NCBI RefSeq assembly: GCF_050896395.1
Contig: NZ_JBPBBA010000005.1
Location: forward strand, 62,001-126,000
Source: Nioella aestuarii
GTDB lineage: Bacteria; Pseudomonadota; Alphaproteobacteria; Rhodobacterales; Rhodobacteraceae
Reading direction: 5' to 3'
DNA length: 64,000 nucleotides
Shown here: one piece after another, positions 1-7,966 of the stretch
How the letters are laid out: every line of letters starts with the position of its first letter
Numbering within the stretch: the first letter of the stretch is position 1
Notes under the pieces: generated by a model
Databases searched by the model: none
What the model saw: only the letters and a program-made list of their open reading frames with translations
What the model was told of the DNA's origin: nothing
Position numbers and translations under genes: made by a program

Positions 1-164
1 CAGACCTTTTCAGCAAAGCGCTGATGGCGCTGTCCGGCGCGGTTCTGGCGGCGCTGATCGGGCTGATCCCTTTCCTTGGCTGGCTTTTTGCGCTGGCTCT
101 GGGGCTGGTGGGCGTCGGTGCGATGGTCCGCTCGTGGAAATTGCGGCGGCAGATCGGCTACTGA
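1..164 (+). CDS. C-terminal end of a membrane protein (partial)
   Basis: Only the last 53 codons are inside the window; the frame is open from base 3 and ends at TGA 162-164. The peptide is a hydrophobic hairpin: two long runs of Ala, Leu, Gly and Val broken by a Pro-Phe-Leu-Gly-Trp turn, then a basic tail ending RRQIGY. This suggests two transmembrane segments and a cytoplasmic tail. The family cannot be named from this fragment. Its stop overlaps the stop of the convergent DUF2585 gene by 7 bases, so no terminator fits between the two. Confidence 0.6.
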   Translation, partial: DLFSKALMALSGAVLAALIGLIPFLGWLFALALGLVGVGAMVRSWKLRRQIGY

Positions 165-739
165 TCGGCAGAGTTGCGCGGGTTCAGTTCCTGCTGCCAG
201 TCATCCAGCGCCTGGATGGGCCAGACAAGGCTGAGTGTTGATAGGGTCAGGCTGTCCCGTGCAACGAAAGTTGCGGTGAGTTCCAAAACCACGATCAGAA
301 GGAGCGACCACAATGGGCGGATCGCACTGGCCAGAAAGAACCCACCCATCATGAAGACAAAATCGGCCATCGCATTCAATACGCTGTCACCAAGGTATCC
401 CTGATTGATCGTGGTGGCGCGAAAGGCGTCGAGCACCCAATTGGTGTGCTCGATGATTTCCCAGCCAACGCCCGTGAAGATGGCAAAAGCATAGATCCAG
501 TCAAAGCTGACCCGGCGCGCCAGAGCCCACCCTGCCAGACCGATCAGCATTCCATGAACGACGTGTGACAGGGTATACCAGTCAGCGACATGCTGAGAAT
601 TGCCCGAGGAAAAGATCGACCCAACCCAAAGCTGCACATATCCGCATGTGCAAATGATTGGTTGGCCCCATACCCACAATGTCAGACCGATGGCGGGTAG
701 TCCCAGACCGGTGGCCCAGTGCAACAGAGTTCGGGTCAT
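158..739 (-). CDS. DUF2585 family membrane protein
   Basis: A 193-residue protein of the DUF2585 (UPF0314) family, which is common in alphaproteobacteria and has no established function. The family signature is visible near residues 26-55: G-Q-P-I-I-C-T-C-G-Y followed by a SSGNSQHVADWYTLSHVVHG stretch. Four to five hydrophobic segments span roughly residues 8-25, 60-75, 80-95, 120-140 and 143-160, so it should sit in the inner membrane. The ATG at 739 is preceded by GGGGGACACGCA, a usable ribosome site. It is monocistronic and convergent with the gene at 1-164. Confidence 0.8.
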   Translation of the reverse strand: MTRTLLHWATGLGLPAIGLTLWVWGQPIICTCGYVQLWVGSIFSSGNSQHVADWYTLSHVVHGMLIGLAGWALARRVSFDWIYAFAIFTGVGWEIIEHTNWVLDAFRATTINQGYLGDSVLNAMADFVFMMGGFFLASAIRPLWSLLLIVVLELTATFVARDSLTLSTLSLVWPIQALDDWQQELNPRNSADQ

Positions 740-858
740 TGCGTGTCCCCCTTTTTCAAGTCTAGCTCCTTAGGTAATTCCGGGAAAATGTTTTTTAGAA
801 GCCGATGTGACCGACGGCAGGGCTTCCCTTTCGCGCCGCAATTGGGCAGGGAACATGC

Positions 859-1995
859 ATGATGCTGCCACCCCTGACCCTTTCCAACGCTGACGTTTTG
901 CGCCCTGACGGCTTTTCCCCTGCACCGGTTTCAATCGCCGACGGCCTGATCAGCCAAGGGTCCGGTAAGGTGGTGGACCTGTCGGGCTATATGATCCTGC
1001 CCGGGATCATCGACCTGCATGGCGACGGGTTTGAACGCCATGTAGCGCCGCGCCGAGGGGCGGTGACTGATCCGGGCGAGGGGCTGGCGACGCTGGACGC
1101 GGAGCTTGCGGCGAACGGGATCACCACTGCCGTTCTGGCCCAGTTCTTCAGCTGGGAAGGTGGTATGCGCGGACCTGATTTTGCCGAGACGCTGGCGGGT
1201 GCGCTGACACATGCGCGGCCCCTGACCGATATGCGGATGCAATTGCGGCTGGAGATTAACCTGCTGTCCCAGTACCCCCGCGCGCTAGGCCTGATCCGGG
1301 GCGCTGATATCGGCTATGTGGTGTTCAATGATCACCTTCCCCATGCGGCGCTGGCTGCCGGGAAACGCCCGCCGCGTCTGACCGGCCAGGCCCTGAAAAG
1401 CGGCCGCAGCCCAGAGGCGCATCTGGCCTTGCTGCAGACGCTTCACGCATTGCGGGGCGAGGTTCCGGGTGCCCTCACGGAGCTTGCAAGGGGACTGCTT
1501 GCCGAAGGTGTGACCCTTGGAAGCCATGACGACACCACCCCGGAAACCCGCGCCAGATTCCGCGCCATGGGCGCGCGGATCGCGGAATTTCCCGAAACCG
1601 CCGAGACCGCGGCTGCGTCCCGTGCAGCAGGCGATGCGGTGATCATGGGGGCGCCCAACGTTGTACGAGGCGGGTCACACGACAAGAAAGTCGCGGCCGC
1701 AGAGATCGTTCGGGCCGGCCACTGCGACGCGCTGGTGTCGGACTATCATTACCCGACCCTCCGGCAGGCGGCCTTTGTGCTGGCCGCGAGGGGTGTGCTG
1801 CCGCTGGAGGAGGCTTGGGCACTGATCTCCAGCCGCCCGGCAGAGGTGATGGGCTGGACCGACCGGGGACGGCTGGACACGGGCCTGCGCGCTGACCTTG
1901 TTATCGTAGAGAAGACGACACGTCGGGTAGCGGCCACCCTCTGCGCAGGGCAGGTCAGTTGGATGGCGGGCTCCGTCGCCGCGCGGTTCCTCTAA
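859..1995 (+). CDS. phnM: PhnM-type phosphonate triphosphate diphosphatase
   Basis: A 378-residue amidohydrolase-fold enzyme. PhnM releases pyrophosphate from alpha-D-ribose 1-methylphosphonate 5-triphosphate in the C-P lyase pathway. Metal-ligand motif LHGDGFERH is at residues 53-61, and the PhnM-typical segments GAPNVVRGGSHDKK and SDYHYP lie in the C-terminal third. The length is normal for PhnM. None of phnG, H, I, J, K or L is within reach, so here it stands alone between a DUF2585 gene and an EamA transporter. It may act on substrate made by a cluster elsewhere or have drifted to another phosphoanhydride. The first of two consecutive ATG codons was used as start. Confidence 0.85.
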   Translation: MMLPPLTLSNADVLRPDGFSPAPVSIADGLISQGSGKVVDLSGYMILPGIIDLHGDGFERHVAPRRGAVTDPGEGLATLDAELAANGITTAVLAQFFSWEGGMRGPDFAETLAGALTHARPLTDMRMQLRLEINLLSQYPRALGLIRGADIGYVVFNDHLPHAALAAGKRPPRLTGQALKSGRSPEAHLALLQTLHALRGEVPGALTELARGLLAEGVTLGSHDDTTPETRARFRAMGARIAEFPETAETAAASRAAGDAVIMGAPNVVRGGSHDKKVAAAEIVRAGHCDALVSDYHYPTLRQAAFVLAARGVLPLEEAWALISSRPAEVMGWTDRGRLDTGLRADLVIVEKTTRRVAATLCAGQVSWMAGSVAARFL

Positions 1996-2158
1996 AGTGC
2001 GTGCCCCCCCGGACGGCCCCGGTCGGGCCTGCGCGCGGACCGGACCGGGCAGCGCAGGTCTGCGCGCCCGAGGGGCGGTGATACCGGGGGCCACGCTTTC
2101 CCTTGCGTCCGGGGCATTGCTAGGGTGTTCTGGCCCCCTGCAACACTGGACCCTTCCC

Positions 2159-3028
2159 ATGCGCCTTGCTTTGCTCACCGCCCTCACAATGCTGGCCTTC
2201 GCGGCCAATTCAATCCTGAACCGCATGGCGCTGGCGGAGGGAGATATTGATGCCCTTGGCTTTGCCATTATCCGGGTCTTGTCCGGCGCGGGGATGCTGG
2301 TGGCGCTGACCCTCATTCAGCGGCGTGGTCTGCCGCTGTTCCAGCCCATTCGGATTGTGGGCGCGGTCTCGCTCTGCCTCTACCTTCTGGGCTTTTCCAT
2401 CGCCTACCTTCGCCTCGATGCCGGTCTTGGGGCGCTTATTCTCTTTGGCTTCGTGCAGATCACCATGTTCGCCGGCGCGATCCTGGGGGGCGAATCCGTG
2501 CCGCCTGCGCGGTGGCTCGGGGCGGGGTTGGCCTTGGCGGGGCTCGGCTGGCTGGTCTGGCCGGCAGGCGAGGTCACGGTGCCGCTGATGGGCTCTGTCT
2601 TCATGGCCTTGGCGGGCGTGGGCTGGGGCGTGTATTCGCTTGCGGGCCGCAGGGCGGGCGATCCCCTGGCGGCGACGGCGGCGAATTTCATCTGGGCTTC
2701 GCTGATCTGCCTGATCATCCCCATGTTCCTGCCTGTCCAGATGGAGCCGGTGAACACGACCACAAAGGGCATCCTTCTGGCCTGCATATCAGGCGCGGTG
2801 ACGTCGGGCCTTGGCTATGCGCTGTGGTATTCTCTGCTGCCGCAGCTCAAGGCCACGGTGGCGGGATTGGTGCAGCTTTCCGCCCCGGTCATCGCGATCC
2901 TGGGGGGCGTGGCCCTGTTAGGCGAGGGGCTGTCGCTGCGGCTGGTGCTGGCAGCGGCGATCGTGCTGGGGGGCATTGCTTTCGGTCTTCTGGCACCTCA
3001 GCGCAGGATCGGCTCCAGCGGATCATAG
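2159..3028 (+). CDS. EamA/DMT-family transporter
   Basis: A 289-residue inner-membrane protein of the drug/metabolite transporter superfamily (two EamA repeats, about ten transmembrane helices). The repeats are visible as two halves, each ending in an A-x-x-x-G-E motif: GAILGGESVPPARWLGAGLA around residue 105 and GGVALLGEGLSLRLVLAAAI near 260. The frame is open upstream to 1997, but the first 54 residues of that longer reading are Arg/Pro/Gly-rich and non-membrane, so the ATG at 2159 is preferred. The substrate cannot be predicted. Its 3' end overlaps the convergent Nudix gene by 31 bases. Confidence 0.85.
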   Translation: MRLALLTALTMLAFAANSILNRMALAEGDIDALGFAIIRVLSGAGMLVALTLIQRRGLPLFQPIRIVGAVSLCLYLLGFSIAYLRLDAGLGALILFGFVQITMFAGAILGGESVPPARWLGAGLALAGLGWLVWPAGEVTVPLMGSVFMALAGVGWGVYSLAGRRAGDPLAATAANFIWASLICLIIPMFLPVQMEPVNTTTKGILLACISGAVTSGLGYALWYSLLPQLKATVAGLVQLSAPVIAILGGVALLGEGLSLRLVLAAAIVLGGIAFGLLAPQRRIGSSGS

Positions 3029-3444
3029 AGAATACCCTCACCCCAGGCCGCATCGGCCAGGCTGTCGGGTTTGACCTTGATCGTGGCCATCTGCTCGCGG
3101 CTGAACAGCCTGCGTTCGCAGACCACCCTTTCGGGGTCTTTCCAGCTGTTGTCGACCTGGCCTGCCAGCAAGGTGCAGCGGAAATAGACATCGACCTGAT
3201 GGAAGCTGCCATCGGGATCGTGAAACTCATTTACCAGGCAGGGATCGCCCACGCCGACGGTCAGGCCGGTTTCCTCGTGAAACTCGCGGGCCAGGTTGTC
3301 GGGCAGGGAACTGCCGCGCTCCACTCCGCCGCCGGGCGCGCACCACAATCCCCCGCGATGCTTGGGCCATGCGTTGACCAGAAGCAGCCGGTTGTCGATC
3401 AGAAGAAGGCCGCGGACGGCGAGGCGGGGGGAGGGTGTGGACAT
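2998..3444 (-). CDS. Nudix hydrolase
   Basis: A 148-residue Nudix-fold protein, likely hydrolysing a nucleoside diphosphate-linked substrate. The Nudix box occupies roughly residues 39-61: GG...LAREFHEETGL, with the metal-binding REFHEE core intact. The upstream Glu of the G-x5-E part is replaced by Ser (residue 45), which may alter activity or specificity. A longer reading begins at 3480, but the ATG at 3444 starts directly before the beta-strand VRGLLLIDNRLLLV. It is convergent with the EamA gene and shares 31 bases with it. Confidence 0.8.
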   Translation of the reverse strand: MSTPSPRLAVRGLLLIDNRLLLVNAWPKHRGGLWCAPGGGVERGSSLPDNLAREFHEETGLTVGVGDPCLVNEFHDPDGSFHQVDVYFRCTLLAGQVDNSWKDPERVVCERRLFSREQMATIKVKPDSLADAAWGEGILYDPLEPILR

Positions 3445-3520
3445 GCGCGCGATGCTGCCCGGCTTGAGCCGGTTTCGCAAGGGGGCTTGGGCTTTGCGAG
3501 AGAGAGCCTAGATAGGGGGG

Positions 3521-4249
3521 ATGAAACCGGTTTTTCCCCTTCTGGTAGCGATGATGCTGGCCCCGATGACTGCCCGCGCCGATTGCGTGGTTCTGCTGCA
3601 TGGGCTGGCGCGCGGCACGAACTCGCTTTGGGTCATGGAAGAGGTTCTGGAAGCGGAAGGCTATCAGGTGGTGAACCTGGGCTATCCTTCGACGGAAGGC
3701 ACGATCGAGGAGCTGTCCACCGCCGCGATAGAACCCGCCCTTGCCAGTTGCGCGCATGGCACGGTGCATTTCGTGACGCATTCCATGGGCGGCATCCTTC
3801 TGCGCCATTGGCTGGCGGAACACGACCTGCCACCCCTCGGCCGGGTCGTGATGCTGGCCCCGCCCAATCAGGGGGCGGTGCTGGTGGATTATTTCGACGA
3901 CCTCGCGGCATTTGACTGGGTGAACGGCCCCGCCGGGCAGGAGCTTGGGACGGGTGAGGACAGCGTGCCGCTGGCCCTGCCGCCCGTGGATTTCGATCTC
4001 GGCGTGATCGCGGGCTATGGCTCGATCAACCCTGTGACCTCGGCACTTATCGAAGGGCCGGATGACGGCAAGGTCTCGGTTGAGGAGACCATGGTCGAGG
4101 GGATGTCGGATTTCCTCGCCCTGCGTGTGAGCCACACCTTCATGATGAACAACCCGGTTGTGGTGGCCGAGACCCTGGCCTTTCTGCGCACGGGGGCGTT
4201 CGAGCGGGATCTTGATCTTCTGGATGCGGTGGAGCAGTTGCTTCCCTGA
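3521..4249 (+). CDS. Secreted alpha/beta-hydrolase (lipase-like)
   Basis: A 242-residue protein with an N-terminal signal peptide (residues 1-20, cleavage expected after A-R-A). The alpha/beta-hydrolase fold is shown by the oxyanion segment VVLLHGLARG (about 23-32), the nucleophile elbow THSMGG with Ser88, an Asp in GPDDGKVS (about 183-190), and His in RVSHTFMM near 210. The layout resembles bacterial triacylglycerol lipase/PGAP1-like esterases exported to the periplasm or medium. The substrate is unknown. It stands alone. A GC-rich hairpin at 4276-4293 follows, but has no T tract. Confidence 0.75.
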   Translation: MKPVFPLLVAMMLAPMTARADCVVLLHGLARGTNSLWVMEEVLEAEGYQVVNLGYPSTEGTIEELSTAAIEPALASCAHGTVHFVTHSMGGILLRHWLAEHDLPPLGRVVMLAPPNQGAVLVDYFDDLAAFDWVNGPAGQELGTGEDSVPLALPPVDFDLGVIAGYGSINPVTSALIEGPDDGKVSVEETMVEGMSDFLALRVSHTFMMNNPVVVAETLAFLRTGAFERDLDLLDAVEQLLP

Positions 4250-4389
4250 CGGGACCCGAGAGCGCGCCTCGTCGACCCCCGCTGGCGCGGGGGCACTCCT
4301 CGACCCGCGTTGCCACGGTTTTGTGGTGAAGGGGGGGGACCTGTCCCGGCGGTTGCGCCGGTGGCGGGGTCGGATGCCTCCGGCGGGGG

Positions 4390-4411
4390 TATTTTGGCAA
4401 AGAAGAAGGGG
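4390..4411 (-). repeat. Recurrent TTCTTCTTTGCCAAAATAC-type motif after purK
   Basis: Read on the minus strand, the bases directly after the purK stop are CCCCTTCTTCTTTGCC followed by AAAATACCCC. A close relative follows the dtd stop at 40874-40892, and weaker versions occur near 23838 and 54163. Position right behind stop codons suggests a 3'-end element, but there is no stem and no clear T tract for an intrinsic terminator. Confidence 0.45.
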
Positions 4412-5482
4412 TCAGGCGGGGCCGATCACCGTGTTCACATGGCCCATCTTGCGGCCCGGACGGGTGTCGGCCTTGCCGTAGAGGTGGATCTGGGTGCCGG
4501 GTTGGGCGGCGAGATCCGGGGCCTTGTTCACATCGTCGCCAATCAGGTTTTCCATCACCACATTTGCGTGGCGCTTGCCGTCGCCGAGGGGCCAGCCGGT
4601 CACCGCACGGATGTGCTGTTCGAACTGGTCGACGGCGCAACCCGCCTGTGTCCAGTGGCCGGAATTGTGCACGCGGGGGGCGATCTCGTTGACCACGAGA
4701 CCTTGTGGGGTCACGAAAAGCTCTACCCCCATGACGCCGACATAGTCGAGCGCGTTCAGGATGCGGGCGGCGAGTAGGACGGCGTCGCTGCGCAGGCTCG
4801 GCGGGATCGCGGCGGGCACGGTGGTGGTGGCGAGGATGCCGTTTTCGTGGACGTTTTCGCCGGGGTCGTAGCAGGAGATCGACCCGTCGCGCCCGCGTGC
4901 GGCAATGATGGAGATCTCTCGGGAAAAGTCGATGAAGCCTTCCAGGATCGCGGGCGCACCGTTCATGTCGGAAAGTGCCTGATCGGCATCGGCGGGCGTC
5001 ATGATCCGGGCCTGTCCCTTGCCGTCATAGCCGAAGCGGCGGGTTTTCAGGATTGCGGGGGTTCCGATCTGGGCGATCGCTTGCGCCAGATCCTCGGCGC
5101 TGTCCACAGCGGCGAAGGGGGCGGTGGTCAGGCCGATTTCGGTCAGGAAGGTTTTCTCGGTCAGGCGGTCCTGGCTGACCTCCAGCGCGCGGCGCGAGGG
5201 GTAGAGCGGGGTGGTGTCCGAGAGGACATCCAGCGCATCGGCGGGGATGTTCTCGAACTCGTAGGTGATGAGATCGACGGAGGCCGCGAAAGCCGCCAGC
5301 GCGTCAAGATCATCATAGGCGCCTTGGGTGACACGGGCCGCCACGTCCCCTGCGGGGGCGGCGTCAGGTTCATAGATATGGGTCTTGTAGCCGAGGCGGG
5401 AGGCCGCGACCGAGAGCATCCGGCCCAATTGGCCGCCGCCCAGGATGCCGATGGTGGAGCCGGGTTTGAGCATGTCACTCAT
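4412..5482 (-). CDS. purK: 5-(carboxyamino)imidazole ribonucleotide synthase
   Basis: A 356-residue ATP-grasp enzyme that makes N5-CAIR from AIR, bicarbonate and ATP in purine synthesis. N-terminal Rossmann-like motif GILGGGQLGRML is at about residues 12-23; the ATP-grasp core includes LKTRRFGYDGKGQ and the C-terminal NEIAPRVHNSGHWT signature. The frame is open up to 5722, but that part is inside purE. The ATG at 5482 (MSDMLKPG) gives the usual length and overlaps purE by 8 bases, indicating translational coupling. A second ATG lies three codons in, at 5473. Confidence 0.95.
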   Translation of the reverse strand: MSDMLKPGSTIGILGGGQLGRMLSVAASRLGYKTHIYEPDAAPAGDVAARVTQGAYDDLDALAAFAASVDLITYEFENIPADALDVLSDTTPLYPSRRALEVSQDRLTEKTFLTEIGLTTAPFAAVDSAEDLAQAIAQIGTPAILKTRRFGYDGKGQARIMTPADADQALSDMNGAPAILEGFIDFSREISIIAARGRDGSISCYDPGENVHENGILATTTVPAAIPPSLRSDAVLLAARILNALDYVGVMGVELFVTPQGLVVNEIAPRVHNSGHWTQAGCAVDQFEQHIRAVTGWPLGDGKRHANVVMENLIGDDVNKAPDLAAQPGTQIHLYGKADTRPGRKMGHVNTVIGPA

Positions 5483-5963
5483 CGACCGGCACCTCTGGGA
5501 TAGAAGCCGAAAGCGCGTCGCGCCAGGCGTCGAGCCGATCGGCCAGGTCAGGGTCGCCAAGAGCGAGGATGCCCGCAGCCATGAGACCCGCATTCTTCGC
5601 CCCTGCAGACCCGATGGCCATGGTGGCGACGGGATAGCCGCGCGGCATTTGCAGGATGGAATAGAGGCTGTCGACACCTGACAGGGCCTTGGTCTGGACC
5701 GGCACGCCAATGACCGGAACACGCGTTTTCGACGCCATCATACCGGGCAGGTGCGCCGCCCCGCCTGCGCCCGCGATGATCACTTTCAGCCCACGGCCCA
5801 CGGCCTCCTTGCCATAGGACCACAGCCGGTCAGGCGTGCGATGTGCAGAGACGATGCGCGCCTCGTAGGGCACGCCCAGTTCATCCAGAACATCGGCTGC
5901 TTCCTTCATCGTGGGCCAGTCCGATTGGCTGCCCATGATGATCCCGACCTCGACCCCTGCCAT
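5475..5963 (-). CDS. purE: N5-CAIR mutase
   Basis: A 162-residue class I PurE that converts N5-CAIR to CAIR, the step after PurK. Diagnostic motifs are GIIMGSQSDWPTMKEAADVL near residues 7-26, VSAHRTPDRL, and IAGAGGAAHLPGM, which form the substrate pocket. It is the first gene of the purE-purK operon and overlaps purK. The upstream region between 5964 and 6018 is short, and the DUF465 gene ends only 55 bases before it, so purEK may have its own promoter there or be read through from that gene. Confidence 0.95.
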   Translation of the reverse strand: MAGVEVGIIMGSQSDWPTMKEAADVLDELGVPYEARIVSAHRTPDRLWSYGKEAVGRGLKVIIAGAGGAAHLPGMMASKTRVPVIGVPVQTKALSGVDSLYSILQMPRGYPVATMAIGSAGAKNAGLMAAGILALGDPDLADRLDAWRDALSASIPEVPVDE

Positions 5964-6018
5964 CGCGTCAAATCCTTGCTGTATCTCAGGAAGCGCGCAC
6001 TATAATCATGCGCCGGGG

Positions 6019-6237
6019 TTACGCAATGATATCCGGGGTCAACTCATCCTCGATCCGCGAAATCGCGTCTTTCAGCATCAGCTTGCGCTTTTTCAGGCGC
6101 CGCAAGGTCAGTTGATCGGGCAGGGGGCGTTCCTCCAACGCGCCAATCGCCTCGTCCAGATCCCGATGTTCCCGCGTCAGCACCCCAAGCTTGACGCGCA
6201 GCACATCTTCATGGGTCATTTCGTTGGGGGCGTTCAT
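6019..6237 (-). CDS. YdcH/DUF465 family small protein
   Basis: A 72-residue highly charged helical protein matching the YdcH (DUF465) family: the heptad-like segment LTREHRDLDEAIGALEERP is followed by LKKRKLMLKDAISRIEDEL. Function is unknown; members are small cytoplasmic coiled-coil proteins. An ATG at 6237 begins MNAPNEMTHED; the upstream extension to 6369 has no family similarity and lies in the promoter region of the divergent heat-shock gene. Confidence 0.8.
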   Translation of the reverse strand: MNAPNEMTHEDVLRVKLGVLTREHRDLDEAIGALEERPLPDQLTLRRLKKRKLMLKDAISRIEDELTPDIIA

Positions 6238-6321
6238 GGGCACTGGACCTGCTGACTGAGTCGCCGTCTGGCGGGAGTTTGAGAATACCGGATTATACCG
6301 CTTGGGCAAAGCGTTGCGCGC

Positions 6322-6350
6322 CTTGCAAGGGCCGCGAACCGCCCCCATAT
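6322..6350 (+). promoter_or_regulatory. Sigma-32 (RpoH)-like promoter for hsp20
   Basis: CTTGCAA at 6322-6328, a 14-base spacer, then CCCCATAT at 6343-6350. This is very near the E. coli heat-shock consensus CTTGAAA-N11-16-CCCCATNT. It lies 64 bases before the chosen hsp20 start, so the element and the downstream gene's identity support each other. Confidence 0.65.
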
Positions 6351-6413
6351 TGAGGAAAATGGCCGCCATAACGGGGCCGACACATGCAGATCGCTTGGTA
6401 GAGGATGTGCCCG

Positions 6414-6842
6414 ATGACGAAACTGACCCTTGGTTCGCACCCCTTCCTTCTGGGATTCGACCAGCTTGAACGCCTAGTGGAGCGCACCGCGAAATCCGGC
6501 AATGACGGATACCCCCCCTATAATATCGAAGCGAAGGGCGAGAACGCCTTTCGTATCACGCTGGCCGTTGCGGGCTTTGCCGAGAATGACCTGTCGATCA
6601 CGCTGGAAGACCGCCAGCTGGTGATCCGGGGACGCCAGGGCGATGACAGCGAGGGCCGTGTTTTTCTGCATCGGGGCATTGCCGCCCGGCAGTTTCAGCG
6701 CAGCTTTGTGCTGGCCGATGGGGTCGAAGTGATGGGGGCTGCGATGGAACACGGGTTGCTGCATGTGGACCTGAAACGCTCAGCCCCTGAAAATGTGGTG
6801 CAAACAATCCGTATCAAGACCGGAGGATCCGGGGATGAATGA
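6414..6842 (+). CDS. Hsp20-family small heat-shock protein (IbpA-like)
   Basis: A 142-residue cytoplasmic holdase. The alpha-crystallin domain runs from about residue 35 (PPYNIEAKGENAFRITLAVAGF) to 125, including the L-x-I/V-x-G strand LVIRGRQ and the dimerisation segment EHGLLHVDLKR. Two in-frame ATGs compete: 6405 and 6414. AGAGG at 6399-6403 gives ideal spacing to 6414. The gene is preceded by a sigma-32-like promoter and overlaps the DUF1150 gene by 8 bases, a pairing usual in alphaproteobacteria. Confidence 0.85.
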   Translation: MTKLTLGSHPFLLGFDQLERLVERTAKSGNDGYPPYNIEAKGENAFRITLAVAGFAENDLSITLEDRQLVIRGRQGDDSEGRVFLHRGIAARQFQRSFVLADGVEVMGAAMEHGLLHVDLKRSAPENVVQTIRIKTGGSGDE

Positions 6843-7068
6843 ACCCAATACCAAGATGACGCCGGGTGCGCGGCCCATCGTCTATGTGCGCAAGGTTCGT
6901 GTGGCTGACTTGCCGGACAACATTCGGGCACAAGCCAGTGGTGCAGGGCTGAAAGAGCTTTATGCAATCGGCAATGAAGAGGGTGAGCAACTGGCGCTGG
7001 TCAAGGACCGCAAGTTGGCTTTCGTGGTTGCGCGTCAGAACGACATGACGCCGGTCAGCGTTCACTGA
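6835..7068 (+). CDS. DUF1150 family protein
   Basis: A 77-residue protein of the DUF1150 family, which in alphaproteobacteria follows small heat-shock genes. The core is IVYVRKVRVADLPDNIR then L-K-E-L-Y-A-I-G-N-E-E-G-E and LALVKDRKLAFVVARQND. The ATG at 6835 lies inside the last codons of hsp20, so translation is coupled. Function is unknown; co-regulation with hsp20 suggests a role in proteostasis. A strong terminator follows. Confidence 0.85.
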   Translation: MNEPNTKMTPGARPIVYVRKVRVADLPDNIRAQASGAGLKELYAIGNEEGEQLALVKDRKLAFVVARQNDMTPVSVH

Positions 7069-7089
7069 CCCCGCAAGACGCAGCACAAA

Positions 7090-7126
7090 ATGGGCGCCCC
7101 GTTAACAGGGCGCCCATCTTCGTTTT
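7090..7126 (+). terminator. Rho-independent terminator after hsp20-DUF1150
   Basis: A perfect 10-bp stem, ATGGGCGCCC (7090-7099) with GGGCGCCCAT (7108-7117), an 8-base loop, and a T-rich tail TCTTCGTTTTC. It ends the heat-shock unit and sits 28 bases before the stop of the convergent gene. Confidence 0.85.
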
Positions 7127-7153
7127 CTCTACGAGGTACAGGTCGCAGAGAGA

Positions 7154-7837
7154 TCACAATGGGATAACGAGCCTCAGGAAGCCTGACAGGCCGCTTTCCT
7201 CGATGCCGCCGAAATCGAAGATCCGGTAGGACACGCCCGGGGTCAACAGAACCCCGCCCGCCATCGGAATGGCCATGTAGGCGTCGGCGCGGCCATAAAT
7301 CCCGGATTCGTTGGCTTGGAAAGACCCGCCGAACCCGTCAACGCCAGCCCAGCCATAGCCGAGGTTCAGCCCGAAGCCGAAGGTCGGCACGGCGATGGAG
7401 CTGCTGGAATAGCCGCCGCCGAGCGGAGTTTCAAAGGCGGCCCCCACGAAGACGCCCGTAAAGGTCGAGCTGCCATAGGTCGGATACAGCCAACCGCCCG
7501 CCTCGAACGCGTTCACATCCGCATTCGTGTGCTCCAGCCCGATCGTATAGGCCAGCGCCGGTGCGGATGACGAGCTTTGTGCGGCAGCACTGAGCCAGGT
7601 GGCCGCGACCATCAGGCCGAGCGCGCTGCCGATATGGATGTTTTCCCCACCACCGCTGCCGGCAACAGTGCGGCAATCGGAGCAGAACGGAGACATGAAG
7701 CCAAAAGTGAGCCGGTCAGGTCCGCGTGCGAAGCTGCTTGGGCCGCTGAAGCTGAACGGAAGACTTTGTGCCATGGCACTGCTGGCGATGGTTAGAGACA
7801 GGACCAGGCCTGCCAAAATAGAGACGACTTTTTTCAT
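7154..7837 (-). CDS. Secreted beta-rich protein, outer-membrane-like
   Basis: A 227-residue protein with a clear signal peptide (residues 1-23, cleavage after A-M-A-Q). The mature part is Gly/Ser/aromatic-rich with alternating hydrophobic strands and ends in L-R-L-V-I-P-L, similar to how outer-membrane barrel proteins end, although the last residue is Leu rather than Phe. A CxxC pair (CSDC, about residues 52-55) lies near the N-terminus. I do not recognise a family. It stands alone; its start is a well-supported ATG with GGGGATTGGG upstream. Confidence 0.65.
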   Translation of the reverse strand: MKKVVSILAGLVLSLTIASSAMAQSLPFSFSGPSSFARGPDRLTFGFMSPFCSDCRTVAGSGGGENIHIGSALGLMVAATWLSAAAQSSSSAPALAYTIGLEHTNADVNAFEAGGWLYPTYGSSTFTGVFVGAAFETPLGGGYSSSSIAVPTFGFGLNLGYGWAGVDGFGGSFQANESGIYGRADAYMAIPMAGGVLLTPGVSYRIFDFGGIEESGLSGFLRLVIPL

Positions 7838-7966
7838 GATCCCAATCCCCCACAGATTGTATTGCCCCTCAGCGTCGCTCTGCTGACCAATTCCTTCAAG
7901 CCACCCTGGTGATTGAGGTCACGGGTGTTGCAGAAAGGTTTACGCAACGTAAAGTTATGCGTGGAA

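Noticed and set aside
4276..4293. Hairpin CCCCCGC-TGGC-GCGGGGG after the lipase-like gene
   Set aside because: No T tract follows on either strand, so it is not called as a terminator.
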